Below are positions 1-8,426 of a DNA stretch of 11,568 nt, in pieces. Source of the DNA: Gonium pectorale (lineage: Eukaryota; Chlorophyta; Chlorophyceae; Chlamydomonadales; Volvocaceae); assembly GCA_001584585.1 (NCBI GenBank), contig LSYV01000009.1, forward strand, positions 384,396 to 395,963, given 5' to 3'. The position numbers were made by a program, and so were the translations under genes. Numbering within the stretch: position 1 is the first letter of the stretch; every line of letters begins with the position of its first letter. Below the pieces are notes generated by a model. It was not told the origin of the DNA. It saw nothing but the letters and a program-made list of their open reading frames with translations, and made no database searches.

Positions 1-120
1 GGAGGGTGGCGGGAGGGTCGGGGACGGGTACGGGTACGGGACGGGGGAGGGNGGNGGCGGCGGGGCGGGCGGGAGGGAGGGGTTGCCGGGAGGGAGCGGT
101 TGCCGGGAGGGAGCGGCGAC
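1..120. repeat. G-rich low-complexity tract with two ambiguous bases
   Basis: Runs of GGG separated by one to three bases fill this stretch. They include GGGTAC repeats near 26-38, unresolved n at 52 and 55, and an exact 17-base tandem duplication at 81-97 and 98-114. It lies in the fourth intron of the dehydrogenase gene (minus strand), if the next exon is beyond the left edge. The plus strand has strong G-quadruplex potential, and the ambiguous bases suggest sequencing or assembly difficulty. Confidence 0.8.
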
Positions 121-270
121 CCACGCACCGTCTTCGGGTCTTGTCCGCAACCGTGCGGGCACTGCGCCCCGCACCGGCCAGTGCGGGTTACACCCTGGCC
201 CTATCCCTGTCCGCAGATGCCCGTTTTTCCCGATCCGTCCACGGTCCACGGTCCGCGCAGCCGCACCCAC

Positions 271-519
271 CCAGGTCCAGGGGCATCATGAAGCCCCGCT
301 GCCCCACGAACTCGTCCAGCGACTGCAGCACGCAGCCCGCCTGCGCCACCAGCGCACCCGACACCTGCCGAACGGGCGGGCGGGCGGGCGGCGGTGCCCA
401 GGGGCGTGGCAGGGGTGAGGGGGCGGGTTCATGCCTGCAGATGGCTGCGGACGAGGCTGGGCGAGGCGATCAAAGCCAGGGCAGGACGCATAGCCCGCGT
501 ACGAAACGTTTTACACCAT

Positions 520-550
<31 letters not shown>

Positions 551-1459
551 GTAGGTAGATAGATAGATAGATCGCGACCCCACCAGTGCCACGGCCGCAC
601 CTCGTCGAAGTGGAGCACCCGGTTCATGGCCGCCGTGCTAATCACCACCTCGTCGAACACCGGCACCGAGCCGCCCACCAGCCCCGTGTTGCCGCCCTGG
701 GGCACGACGGCCAGCCGACGGGACGAGCAGTACCGCAGCAGCTCCGAGACCTGGGTCGGGAGAGTGGTGAGGCGGGACGCGGGTGCGGAGCGGAGGGGGG
801 AATGCAGACAGGGCGTCACGCGGGAGCTGAATGACATAGGGAGGTGGGTTTGAGTACAGATCTAGCGCCGGCTTGCCTAGACTGGGCTGCCACTGGACAT
901 GGGACTGAGGGCGGGGGCCATCACCTCGGCTGCCCAGCCCTGCCGCGCCGTGCCTGCCCCACCTGCTCCGTGGTGCGCGGCTTGAGCGCCACTCTGCTCC
1001 TGCCCACGTACTTCTTCTGCCAGTCCCTACGGCACACAGATCCCATAAACGACAGTATAAGGGGACGTGTCGGACAATGGGGATAATGTGGTGAAACCCA
1101 AGATAGGGTGTGGAGCCCATGCATCCGAGTTGGCGCTTGAAATCATAACGCGTCGGGCCGTCAGGCCGTCGGGCCGTGAGCTAAAGCACGTGTTCAGGGG
1201 CAGGAACAACGGGGCTTGTGGCCAACACGCACCTGCCACCGACCCCAACCCACCCCCACCCAGTGCCCCCCACCCCCAGCTACCGGTTGTAAGGCACCAG
1301 CGCATCGGGGTCTGTGACGACGCCGCTGCTGCCCAGCAGTCCCTCAAAAAATGACACGTCTGCGTCCGTGACCTGCGCAAAAGCGGGGTCCCGTTCCAGC
1401 GATGCGTGTAGGCATCGCCATCCCAGCCTCCGTGCCGCATAGCAACTTCTTGCAAGCAT
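271..1459 (-). CDS. D2HGDH: D-2-hydroxyglutarate dehydrogenase, mitochondrial (5' part, exons 1-4; runs off left edge)
   Basis: FAD-dependent dehydrogenase of the VAO/PCMH-type family that oxidises D-2-hydroxyglutarate to 2-oxoglutarate in mitochondria. Exons read on the minus strand: 1459-1284, 1026-963, 750-601 and 364-271. Introns are GT-AG (intron 1 ends TAG, the others CAG), and phases 2, 0, 0, 1 join without a break. The visible 161 residues start with an Arg/Ala/Leu-rich, targeting-like stretch (residues 1-20). They continue with [16 protein letters not shown] (about 45-61) and the FAD pyrophosphate-binding loop [12 protein letters not shown] (97-108), then [17 protein letters not shown] and GFMMPLDLG. 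These match the order of the N-terminal half of known D2HGDH proteins. The ATG at 1459 is the only in-frame ATG in an open frame reaching back to 1957, so the start is well fixed, and it has A at -3. The FAD-domain remainder and the C-terminal substrate domain lie outside the window. Related D-lactate dehydrogenases are the alternative, but the VTDPDAL...NRDW context favours D2HGDH. Confidence 0.9.
520..572. repeat. GATA-type tetranucleotide microsatellite
   Basis: About 13 tandem copies of a TAGA/GATA unit, interrupted once by two GTAG variants at 551-558. It lies inside intron 3 of the dehydrogenase gene, about 30 bases from the donor at 600 in the sense of transcription. Likely length-polymorphic. 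Confidence 0.95.
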
Positions 1460-1473
1460 GTTCGCCTTGTTAG

Positions 1474-1485
1474 CTACTTCATCAT
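1474..1485 (-). promoter_or_regulatory. Minimal upstream ORF (Met-Met-Lys-stop) before D2HGDH
   Basis: Reading the minus strand, ATGATGAAGTAG ends 14 bases before the main ATG at 1459, in a different frame. If the transcript starts upstream of 1485, ribosomes meet two upstream AUGs first. The second has A at -3. The transcription start is not visible, so a regulatory role is inference. Confidence 0.35.
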
Positions 1486-1547
1486 GTGTTGCTTGCACTA
1501 GCCTGCAAGCGAACCGTGACAAGGCAGTAGCTTGCGCCCGTAAGTGC

Positions 1548-1941
1548 GGTCCTGCGTCGCAAAGTGTTACGTGGCATGCATTCGAATCATCCCTATCGAC
1601 AGCGAAGGGTGCGTGCCTCTTACGGCCCCACGGGGCTGCCTCGAAACCAAACCACACACGACACGCCTCCCTTCCCCACCCTTCCCCTTCCCGACCATGG
1701 GGATGCCCCTCAGCCTCTCTCAGCAGGTACACCCACTCGCTCGCTGCCTCAAGCAACACAAGGAACGGCAGCGCCCCGCCGTGTGCAGGGGATGGGTTGA
1801 AGCACAGGATCCCACCCCCGAGTGCATATCTCTGGAGACTAGGGGGGTAAGCCTCATAGAAGACTGGGGAAGGGCGGAGCCCCGTTGAGCACGCATCTTC
1901 CACGAGTGTAATATGCAGGCTGGCACGCGTGCCTGGCTGGG
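1548..1941 (+). repeat. Dispersed repeat family 1, copy A
   Basis: About 394 bases that align with 11139-11568 in the same orientation. Shared landmarks are the start GGTCCTGCGTCGCA, GTTACGTGGCATGCATT, CGAAACCAAACCACAC, CAAGCAACACAAGGAACGG, GGGCGGAGCCCCGTTGAGCA and a 3' end with CACGAGTGTAAT. Most positions match by eye, with small indels. Its start lies about 90 bases upstream of the dehydrogenase ATG, so it occupies the probable promoter or 5' UTR region. The minus strand is open across it but has no ATG. No transposase, target-site duplication or terminal inverted repeat was found; it may be a non-autonomous element or a fragment of a larger one. Confidence 0.85.
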
Positions 1942-2038
1942 CGGACAAAACGGGCAAGGGGTCTGCAGTGCGCCGGACGAGAGCGCCCCCGGGCGAGGGA
2001 GCTGTATGTCACCCGGCAATGAAACCCATAGGCATGCC

Positions 2039-2073
2039 GGGCTCCCTCTTTCTGTGCAGGTTTCTCTTTTTTC
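2039..2073 (+). repeat. Dispersed repeat family 2, short fragment
   Basis: A 35-base stretch (starting GGGCTCCCTCTTTCTGTGCA and ending in a T-rich run) identical to 9070-9104 on the same strand. Only the 3' end of the family is present here. It lies about 100 bases right of family 1 copy A. Confidence 0.85.
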
Positions 2074-2375
2074 CATGCACTCATACATCGTGCCATGCAT
2101 GGATGGGCCCCGATCGCCAAGATTGCGGTGGAAGCGACAAACGCGCCGCGAGGTTTTGGAAACAAATGCAACACCCCGCGGGCCGTGTGGAGCAGTCTAG
2201 CAATGTGGTTGGTTCACGCATGGCTGTCCAGACGTACACGGGGGGGGGATGAGGAAGGCGCCACACACCGTTTTGCCGCAAAGGATGCGCTGAGATTGCT
2301 GGGGAGCGAGGCAGGCAGCCAAGCCTTTATCAGGCCATCGCAGCACCACAGAGCGCGACCAAAGATACGAGTATT

Positions 2376-2519
2376 CTGCAGAGAAAGAGGGAGCCCGCCC
2401 CTACGGACATACACACCCGAAGGCTCGATGTTGCCAGCAGGGCGGGCGGGTACAGAGCAAGGCAGGTGAAGGGACGTCCCTCCGGCCCCTCCCAAAGCCT
2501 CTCAGAGATGCCAAGCCAG
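2376..2519 (-). repeat. Dispersed repeat family 2, inverted copy
   Basis: The reverse complement aligns with 8950-9104. Landmarks in order are AGGCTGGCTTGG, CTTGCTCTGTAC, CCCGCCCGCCCT, GCCTTCGGGTGTGTATG, CCGTAGGGGCGGGCTCCC and TCTTTCT. Similarity is strongest in the part near 2376-2463 and looser beyond it. Outer boundaries are approximate. No coding capacity was recognised. Confidence 0.75.
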
Positions 2520-2633
2520 CCTATCCACGCCACGGCTGCTGCAGGTCCCCGGACACAAGCGGCAGCAAGCGGCGGCTGGGCGGTAACCAGGAGACTTTCC
2601 TAGTAAGCAACTAGTCAGCGCCGGCGGGGTCGT

Positions 2634-2684
2634 GTCCGTCCGTCCGTCCGTCCGTCCAATGCGTCCATCCGTCGTTTCCGTCCA
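2634..2684. repeat. GTCC microsatellite with degenerate flank
   Basis: Six perfect tandem GTCC units occupy 2634-2657, followed by a degenerate stretch of GTCCATCC / GTTTCC / GTCC units to about 2684. Intergenic. Confidence 0.9.
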
Positions 2685-3080
2685 TAACATAGAGCGTGGG
2701 GAACAACTATCTGCTCCCGGGCAATCCTAGGGGCTCCGTCACCCAAAGCCGCTTCGCGGCGAGGGCTCCGCCCAAAAGCACACGCATGTGTGGGTGGGCT
2801 CTACTGCTGTGCGCTGCGGTACAGGCGAGAGCTCCGGCTGACGTTTGGTCGCTGCTACTGGACTTGGCTGTTGGGACTGCCGCGGAAGGGATGGGATGGT
2901 GTGCCTGCTAACGTGCCAAGCCCCCCTTCTCGCGGAGGGCGGACGAACGCCCGCCTGGAGTGCGCCGAATGCCGCGCTGCGTCCATGCCTGCTGCTCTTC
3001 CTTTCCACAAGGAAGAAGGCATTACTCGGCACCACGGTGTGGGCCTGTCGCCGCAACTAACTGTGCTGACTGCCGGGATT

Positions 3081-3116
3081 GCTCCGTCCGGCGCCGCTCC
3101 GGCGCACGGACGGAGC
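3081..3116. repeat. Strong GC-rich palindrome / hairpin
   Basis: The left arm GCTCCGTCCGGCGCC (3081-3095) pairs with GGCGC-A-CGGACGGAGC (3101-3116). This gives 15 base pairs with one bulged A and a five-base loop, GCTCC. There is no T-run after it, so it is not a bacterial-type terminator. It sits in a gene-free stretch and could be a mobile-element end, a structured RNA or a recombination remnant; the sequence does not decide between these. Confidence 0.8.
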
Positions 3117-3840
3117 TCCCACCAGTCAATACTGTGCACTCGTTCGTGGCTGCGGGTAGGGCCTTCAAAGCTCGGCTCACCGCAGCACAATCGTGATATC
3201 CGCACGTACGGCATCCGCAATCCGCTACGGTAGTGTCTGTTCCGTGAGGCAGCATGCGGCGGAAGTCCCATGCTGCGGTCCGATGCGGGTTAGCTGCTGC
3301 CGCACAGAAAAGAAACACAGAAGCCTGCATTCTACTTCCGGAAGGGCTACAGCCCAAACCCCATTTGTGGCTCTTCATGGCGGCCTTGGGCTCCTGGACG
3401 AGCAGCCCCAACACCTCCATTCAGCCTAGCATCGTACCGATGTAGTGCGCGTACGGCGTCTGTGCGTGCTGTGGGTGCTGCCGTGAACCTGCCAGTGCGG
3501 ATCGAAGCAGTCCCCTCTGGGTCCCGCGGGGATGGCCTATGGTTCAGGCATCTGGTTCAGGCCGCTGACCCATGGGTCAATACACTGTTCAGACAGCAAC
3601 GACCAACCAACCAGTGCCAACAGGCAACTGCGGGCGCCACCCCAAGACGAACCGTACCCTTTCTCGCATGTACGGGCAAGGAGGCAAAAGTGTTGAATGC
3701 TGAAGGTATGAAGCTCATAAACCCAGCCGCAATATCGGCCCTCAGTATGCAATTCACATAACAGCACCCGATTGGATGCCAAGGGGCACGTGCACTGCTA
3801 CGCCGCAACAACACTAAACCGGGTAACCGCACGCTGGTGC

Positions 3841-3857
3841 CAACATACATTATGTTG
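3841..3857. repeat. Small AT-rich hairpin
   Basis: CAACATA and TATGTTG form a perfect seven-base inverted repeat around a CAT loop, in the lower-GC patch downstream of the lectin-protease gene. No function assigned. Confidence 0.6.
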
Positions 3858-4484
3858 TAGAAGAAGCATGAAAGCCAATAATTAATGTCAGGTAGAGATG
3901 CATGGGCAGGCGAAAGTGGTGGCTAAGAGCGAGGGCGGACTGTTGTTCGCTGCTCGCCCCTAACTTATTAATGCCCGCCATGCCTGTACGCTTGCAAGCT
4001 CCAACAGGATTTGAACTATAGGCAAATGAGCCCAAAGAAAAGCCAAACCAATAAGCCCTGATACCGTGATTATGGCTGGCAATGAAAACTTGCGAGGCCT
4101 TGGGGCCCTCTGATGAACAGTTTGGTCGCTAGTTGGCAGTTGCAGTGAGCCAGCAAGCTGCGAGCACATTCAGGCATGCATTCCCAACAGCGGGGGAAAT
4201 GGCACAATCCATCATCCAGCTCACAGACAACTCCCGGGGATGATCACTTCCGGCAACACGGCTCCGTGCTACTCCGTACATACTCGTGCATGTATGGTAA
4301 TTCCTAATGAACGGCATTGGCGGCGGTTGGCGGTTACCGCTAGCGGTGCAAGACACGGGCCACCAACGACACAATCGCATTGAACCAAGGGAATGCCCAC
4401 TTATTTGCGCATTTGCACCCTGTGCACTTGCACGGGACTCGCGCGTTCCGTGGTAAGCGTACGGCGCCAGCACCAGCCGGCTAC

Positions 4485-7400
4485 TTATAATGGCACCTTG
4501 CACACAAATGGCTGCTGCCAATGGCAAAACGCATCCTCCCAGCGATACCACAGGTAGTTGTGCATCGCCACGCAATCGTAGCCGACCGTCTGCCACCGCG
4601 CGTTGTCAACCTCATCGCGCGTCCACTCGGTGTACCCCGCTGCGCTGAGTCCGTCACTCCACGTGGTGTACTGCTCCTTGCTCGTACACAACCCTGGGGT
4701 CCCGTCCTGCTTGTTGGGCGGATAGCACCGCAGGCCGAGCCAGACTGACTTGTCGTACGGGGTCATGCTGCTGTCAGCGGCGCGCTGCGCCATCTGCCGG
4801 ACCACAAGGGCCTCCGCAACCGACGTCTGGCTCGCCAGGTGCCCGCCTCGGGCGTTGCGGCAGAAGGCCTCGGCGTCGTCCCAGGAGCGCATGTCGGAAA
4901 ACGCCTCGTAGCGGAAGGAGCCCAAGGTGGCGGTGGCGACGGGCACGTCGCCGGGCGGTGCAGGCGGGAACGGTGGTGACGCGGGCCGGGGAGGCGACGG
5001 CGGGGATCGGGGAGGACGGCGCGGTGGGGAGGGTAGCGTCACTGACCGGGGATCCCACTGGGGCGGCTTGGCGGGATTGGACGGCGTGCCGTATCCGTAG
5101 ACGGTGGCGTTGAGTCCCACGTAGCGGCCCATGGTGGCATTCCACACGCGGCCCTGATGTATGGTGTGGGGCGCCAGGAGAGGAGGACAGGGCCGAAGGG
5201 GCAACAGAGGTGGGGTCAGCTGACGGCGGCGTTGCGGAGCGGGTATGCCTTGGGAGATGCGATCACCACGACACCGCCACTCGTTGAGCCCTGCAAGCGA
5301 GCTGCCTTCGCCGCCATAATTGAGCCCAGGACGCGCTACACGCGAGCCGAGCCGAGCGGGCGATGCATCTTAGGGCCGCAGGGGCGCGGGCGGGGGCGGG
5401 GCAGAAACGCACGTGCAAGGGCGCATCAACGGAGGGGCAGCAGAGGGACGGTGTCTGGCACGCATAACGCTTGTAGGGCACGGAGGTGCTACGGTATCTG
5501 CTAGGCGAAGTGGGTCGTGAGAGAGGAGAGAGGACGGAGGCAAGTGCGCAGAGCTGCATCGACCGGGCAGACCGCGGACGAGCAGGTCTCGTTACCAACT
5601 ACGCCTGCACGCAGACAGTACGGAGTGGTATGACGCAGGTACGACCGCGTACGGCAAGGCTCAGTCACGCGCTGCGATGCCGCGGTGCAGTGGGGCGACA
5701 ACTGCCGCTTCCAAACGCCCTGCCACATGCCATGACACAAAGCGACGAGGTAGGACGCACCACGAACGGCACACAGGCACAACCGCTCCGGCGCCGCACA
5801 GACGGCACGTGCCGCGCCGTCTGTCATACCTGGTAGAAATCCAGGTTCCACGTGCGCATCCACTCGTCGACGCCGTACCCGTACATCCAGTAGTCGTGCA
5901 TGAGGGCCACCTCCACGCCAGGCTTGGCCCCATAGAACATCTCCATGACGTGACCCCACTCGTGGAGCAGCAGGTTGTTGTCCCGGTTCCAAAAGTCGTT
6001 CAGGCCACCGGACCAGGGCAGCACTATCTGCGTGTAGCCAGCGCGCCAGGGCCAGCCGAAGTCCACACCATAGGTGGCCCAGCCGATAGAGCGCGTCGCA
6101 AGCATCAAGGGCGGGTAGTACTCATCACGGCTGTCGTCCATGCGGTACACTGTGACCACAGCGTCGTACGCCTTGCCCGCGGCGGCCTCCCGTACAATTT
6201 CGCGCACGTCCTCAGGAGCCACCCAGTACCTGGGGGGCGCGGTTTGGTCGGGCCGTGGGAGCGGCGTTAGCGTTCGGTATTCTCGAGGACCAGTGTGGGG
6301 GCCCATGTGTGGAGCCGGTACGGATGCAGAAAGCAGAGACAAAAGAAGCAGCTGATGACCTGGGTGCGGCGGAGTGCTGCTGTCGGCGCATGTTGGGCGG
6401 CGTGGCGATGAGACGGCGGAAACGGCGCGGCTTCAGCTAGAGGGCGACGACGTTGGACGGGCGGAAGGATCCAGCACGGTGTGGCCGGGCGGCTAGGAGG
6501 ATCTAGGACCTTTCACCGGGCGGCCTGGCAGGCTGGGCCCCCCTGTCATATTGTATTATCCGGTGCCGTTGCTGCGCACCACCCTACGTGCCGATGACAC
6601 GCCGCCGCTCCGCGCCTCGTGCCTGACCCTAGTGCAACCCTGAACGCCGCCAGACCCCTGAAAGCCAAAGGCCCGAGAAGGCTGCTCCTCCGACCCGCAG
6701 TCGTGTGGGGTCCGAGGGTCTGGCTGGAAGTGTAAAGCGGCAAAATGACCTCCCAGCGCAGCTACACCCAGCCGTTGCGATGAGCACGCCCCCCCCCTCG
6801 GCCGTGACCAAGCTGCCCACCCAGCCGCTCACGCGCACTCACTCGGTCTCGGTGCCCGACTCTGCCGAGTACGACCTGCTCTCCGACAGGTTCCGGAGCA
6901 CCTTGCTCGTTACGTGGATGTCCATGGTGGTCGTGAGCATGCCGCCAGAGATCTCAAGCAACCTTTCGGGGAACTGGCGGAGGAAAGCGGTGGTGTTAAC
7001 AACCGCCTCCTGCGTCATATTGGCAATCAGATGTACAGGCTTGCCACTTGTACGGTTGGTCCACGTGAAGTCAAGGTACGGCAGGACTATGGCCAGAACG
7101 CGCCAGTTGACTGGTGCGCAGATGGCGCCCAGGCAGGGGCCCGTGCAGCAGCTGCCGCTGGCGGGAATGCCGCCGGTGCTACCGCCGGCGCCGCCGCCGC
7201 AAAGGCTCTGGCCGGCCGGGCAGGTGCGCTGAGGTGGAGGTGGAGGTGGAGGAGGCTGCGTGGTGGTGGGCACCTTGCACATGAAGGGATACTCGTAAGT
7301 GCAATCCCCATTATCCCAGTTCCCGTGGCCTTCCCACATATAGATGCAGCCCCGATCACTGCTTAGGCGCTGGTCGCTCATGTACCACCCGGAATACCCG

Positions 7401-8137
7401 GCCACGCTGCGGCCGTCGCTCCAAGTTGTGTACTGCTCTGTCCGCGTGCAGAGGCCGGGAAAGCCCGTCGTCGGGTCAGTGGGGCAGCGCAGTCCGATCC
7501 AGACGAAGTGCGAGTAGGGATAGACCCAAGCTGCTGAGGTGGCGTTGCCGACCTGGGCGACCACCTTGGCTTCCTCGGCGCTCGTGACGCTAGCCAGGTG
7601 GCCGCCCCGGTACTGTACGCAAAAGAACTCGGCCGAGGCCCAATCCGCCTCGGCGGTGAAACCCTCGTATCGATAGTCCCCAAGGCTGGCGACTGCCACT
7701 GGCGCGTCTCCGGCGCGGGGCGGCAGGGGTGGCGTCGGCGGAGATGGCGGAGGAGGAGGGCGGGGCTGTGGAGGAATGCTACGTGAGGGCGACGGCTGTG
7801 GAGGCGATGGCGAGGCGGGGTTCGGCGGTGGCGGGGGCGAGGGTGAGGGCGGAGGGGCGCTGGAGGCGGTGGGTGTTGGTGGGGGTGGGGAGGAAGAAGG
7901 GGGTGGGGACTTTGGCTTCTTGGATGACGGCTTTGGAGACGGGGGCGGCTTGGCCGGCTGGGGAGGTTTCGTCGTTGGCGGTGGCGAGGACTTGGCGGGC
8001 TTCTTAGCCGCCAACGCCAGCGCTACGCCACCATTGCAGTCAGATGGGTGCCCGTTAAGAGAACCACCGAGGAGCAGTAACGAAATGGAAAGTGCGAAGG
8101 AGGCCACGGTTCGGACTGCTCCGACACGCCGCGACAT
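4485..8137 (-). CDS. Secreted proline-rich protein: C-type lectin / HEWGH metallopeptidase-like / C-type lectin (787 aa)
   Basis: Three exons on the minus strand: 8137-6843, 6229-5830 and 5153-4485 (stop TAA). The introns, 613 and 676 bp, start GTGAGT and GTATGA and end CAG; phases 2 and 0 join cleanly. Start: first in-frame ATG. Residues 11-25 are hydrophobic (signal sequence; cleavage possibly near 43). Residues 45-140 are a Pro/Ser/Lys spacer. CTLD1 spans about 148-289, with FVWIGL, WSDG and WDNGDC and Cys 173, 218, 230, 264, 279, 287. A PPPP spacer and six cysteines (306-340) follow. Residues 343 to about 590 are a zincin-like region with HEWGHVME: His521, Glu522 and His525 fit zinc and catalytic residues. 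The third ligand is unassigned; His543, Asp544 or Glu554 are possible. A Pro spacer (605-632) and CTLD2 (about 637-785) end the protein. NxS/T sites support secretion. Likely role: binding and cleaving cell-wall or matrix glycoproteins (inference). Not the metzincin pattern of gametolysin. Confidence 0.85.
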
Positions 8138-8193
8138 TTCGACAGCGCCCGATGAAGCCTTAGCGCACACAGGCCTAGAGGTACCGATAGCAA

Positions 8194-8202
8194 CTATAGC
8201 AT
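8194..8202 (-). promoter_or_regulatory. Minimal upstream ORF (Met-Leu-stop) before the lectin-protease gene
   Basis: On the minus strand ATGCTATAG lies 56 bases upstream of the main ATG at 8137, in another frame. If the transcript starts near the TATA-like element at 8418-8426, this upstream AUG is in the leader. Its role is inferred only. Confidence 0.3.
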
Positions 8203-8417
8203 GGAGGGCAGCACGATGGCCACTTGCGCCTTGGTTGTATTTCGTAGGTAGGGGTGCGGCGGGATGGGCGAGCGCCCGGAAAGGAACAAGCTTGCTCCCG
8301 CTGCCCTAATGTAAGCGTGCGTGCTATTACGAACTCCCTGGCGCAGGAGCGTACGGATAAACGTTACGGTACACTCGCGGCAGCTGGCGTGTTGGTGTTA
8401 CGTGACGCATTCACAAT

Positions 8418-8426
8418 TTATATATA
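8418..8426 (-). promoter_or_regulatory. Candidate TATA element of the lectin-protease gene
   Basis: TATATATAA on the minus strand, in a locally AT-rich spot inside otherwise GC-rich DNA, about 280 bases upstream of the ATG at 8137. Position and composition suit a core promoter with a leader of roughly 250 bases. The motif is nearly symmetric, so it could also serve the plus strand, where no gene follows. Confidence 0.4.

Larger units (their letters stand above)
2074..4484. other. Intergenic stretch without a supported gene
   Basis: Between the repeats left of 2074 and the lectin-protease stop codon I see no frame with a recognisable domain. Open frames up to 147 codons occur on both strands around 2790-3270, but they look like by-products of high GC. 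Besides the repeats listed separately it contains a tandem GGTTCAGGC pair (3541-3549 and 3554-3562), a small AT-rich hairpin (3841-3857) and an AT-richer patch at about 3700-4100. Part of it should be the 3' UTR of the lectin-protease gene, but the TGTAA-type polyadenylation motif usual in these algae is not found on the minus strand here. Confidence 0.6.

Noticed and set aside
1460..1957. Extended N-terminus of D2HGDH from the open frame through repeat copy A
   Set aside because: There is no in-frame ATG upstream of 1459, and the part beyond 1548 is repeat sequence. Kept only as a finding to test.
2790..3271. Overlapping 147- and 138-codon frames on opposite strands
   Set aside because: No motif or family recognised and no splice structure supported. 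They share the GC-rich palindrome, so are probably by-products of composition.
3996..4022. tRNA-like B-box (GTTCAAATCC on the minus strand)
   Set aside because: The flanking bases do not form a T-arm stem, and no matching acceptor strand or A-box lies upstream.
5824..6342. HEWGH segment as a separate gene
   Set aside because: Its open frame starts in intron-like sequence without support. Both ends have splice sites whose phases match the lectin exons on each side.
6839..8170. Lectin-protease start at 8170
   Set aside because: That codon is GTG. The first in-frame ATG, at 8137, sits directly before a normal signal-sequence-like segment.
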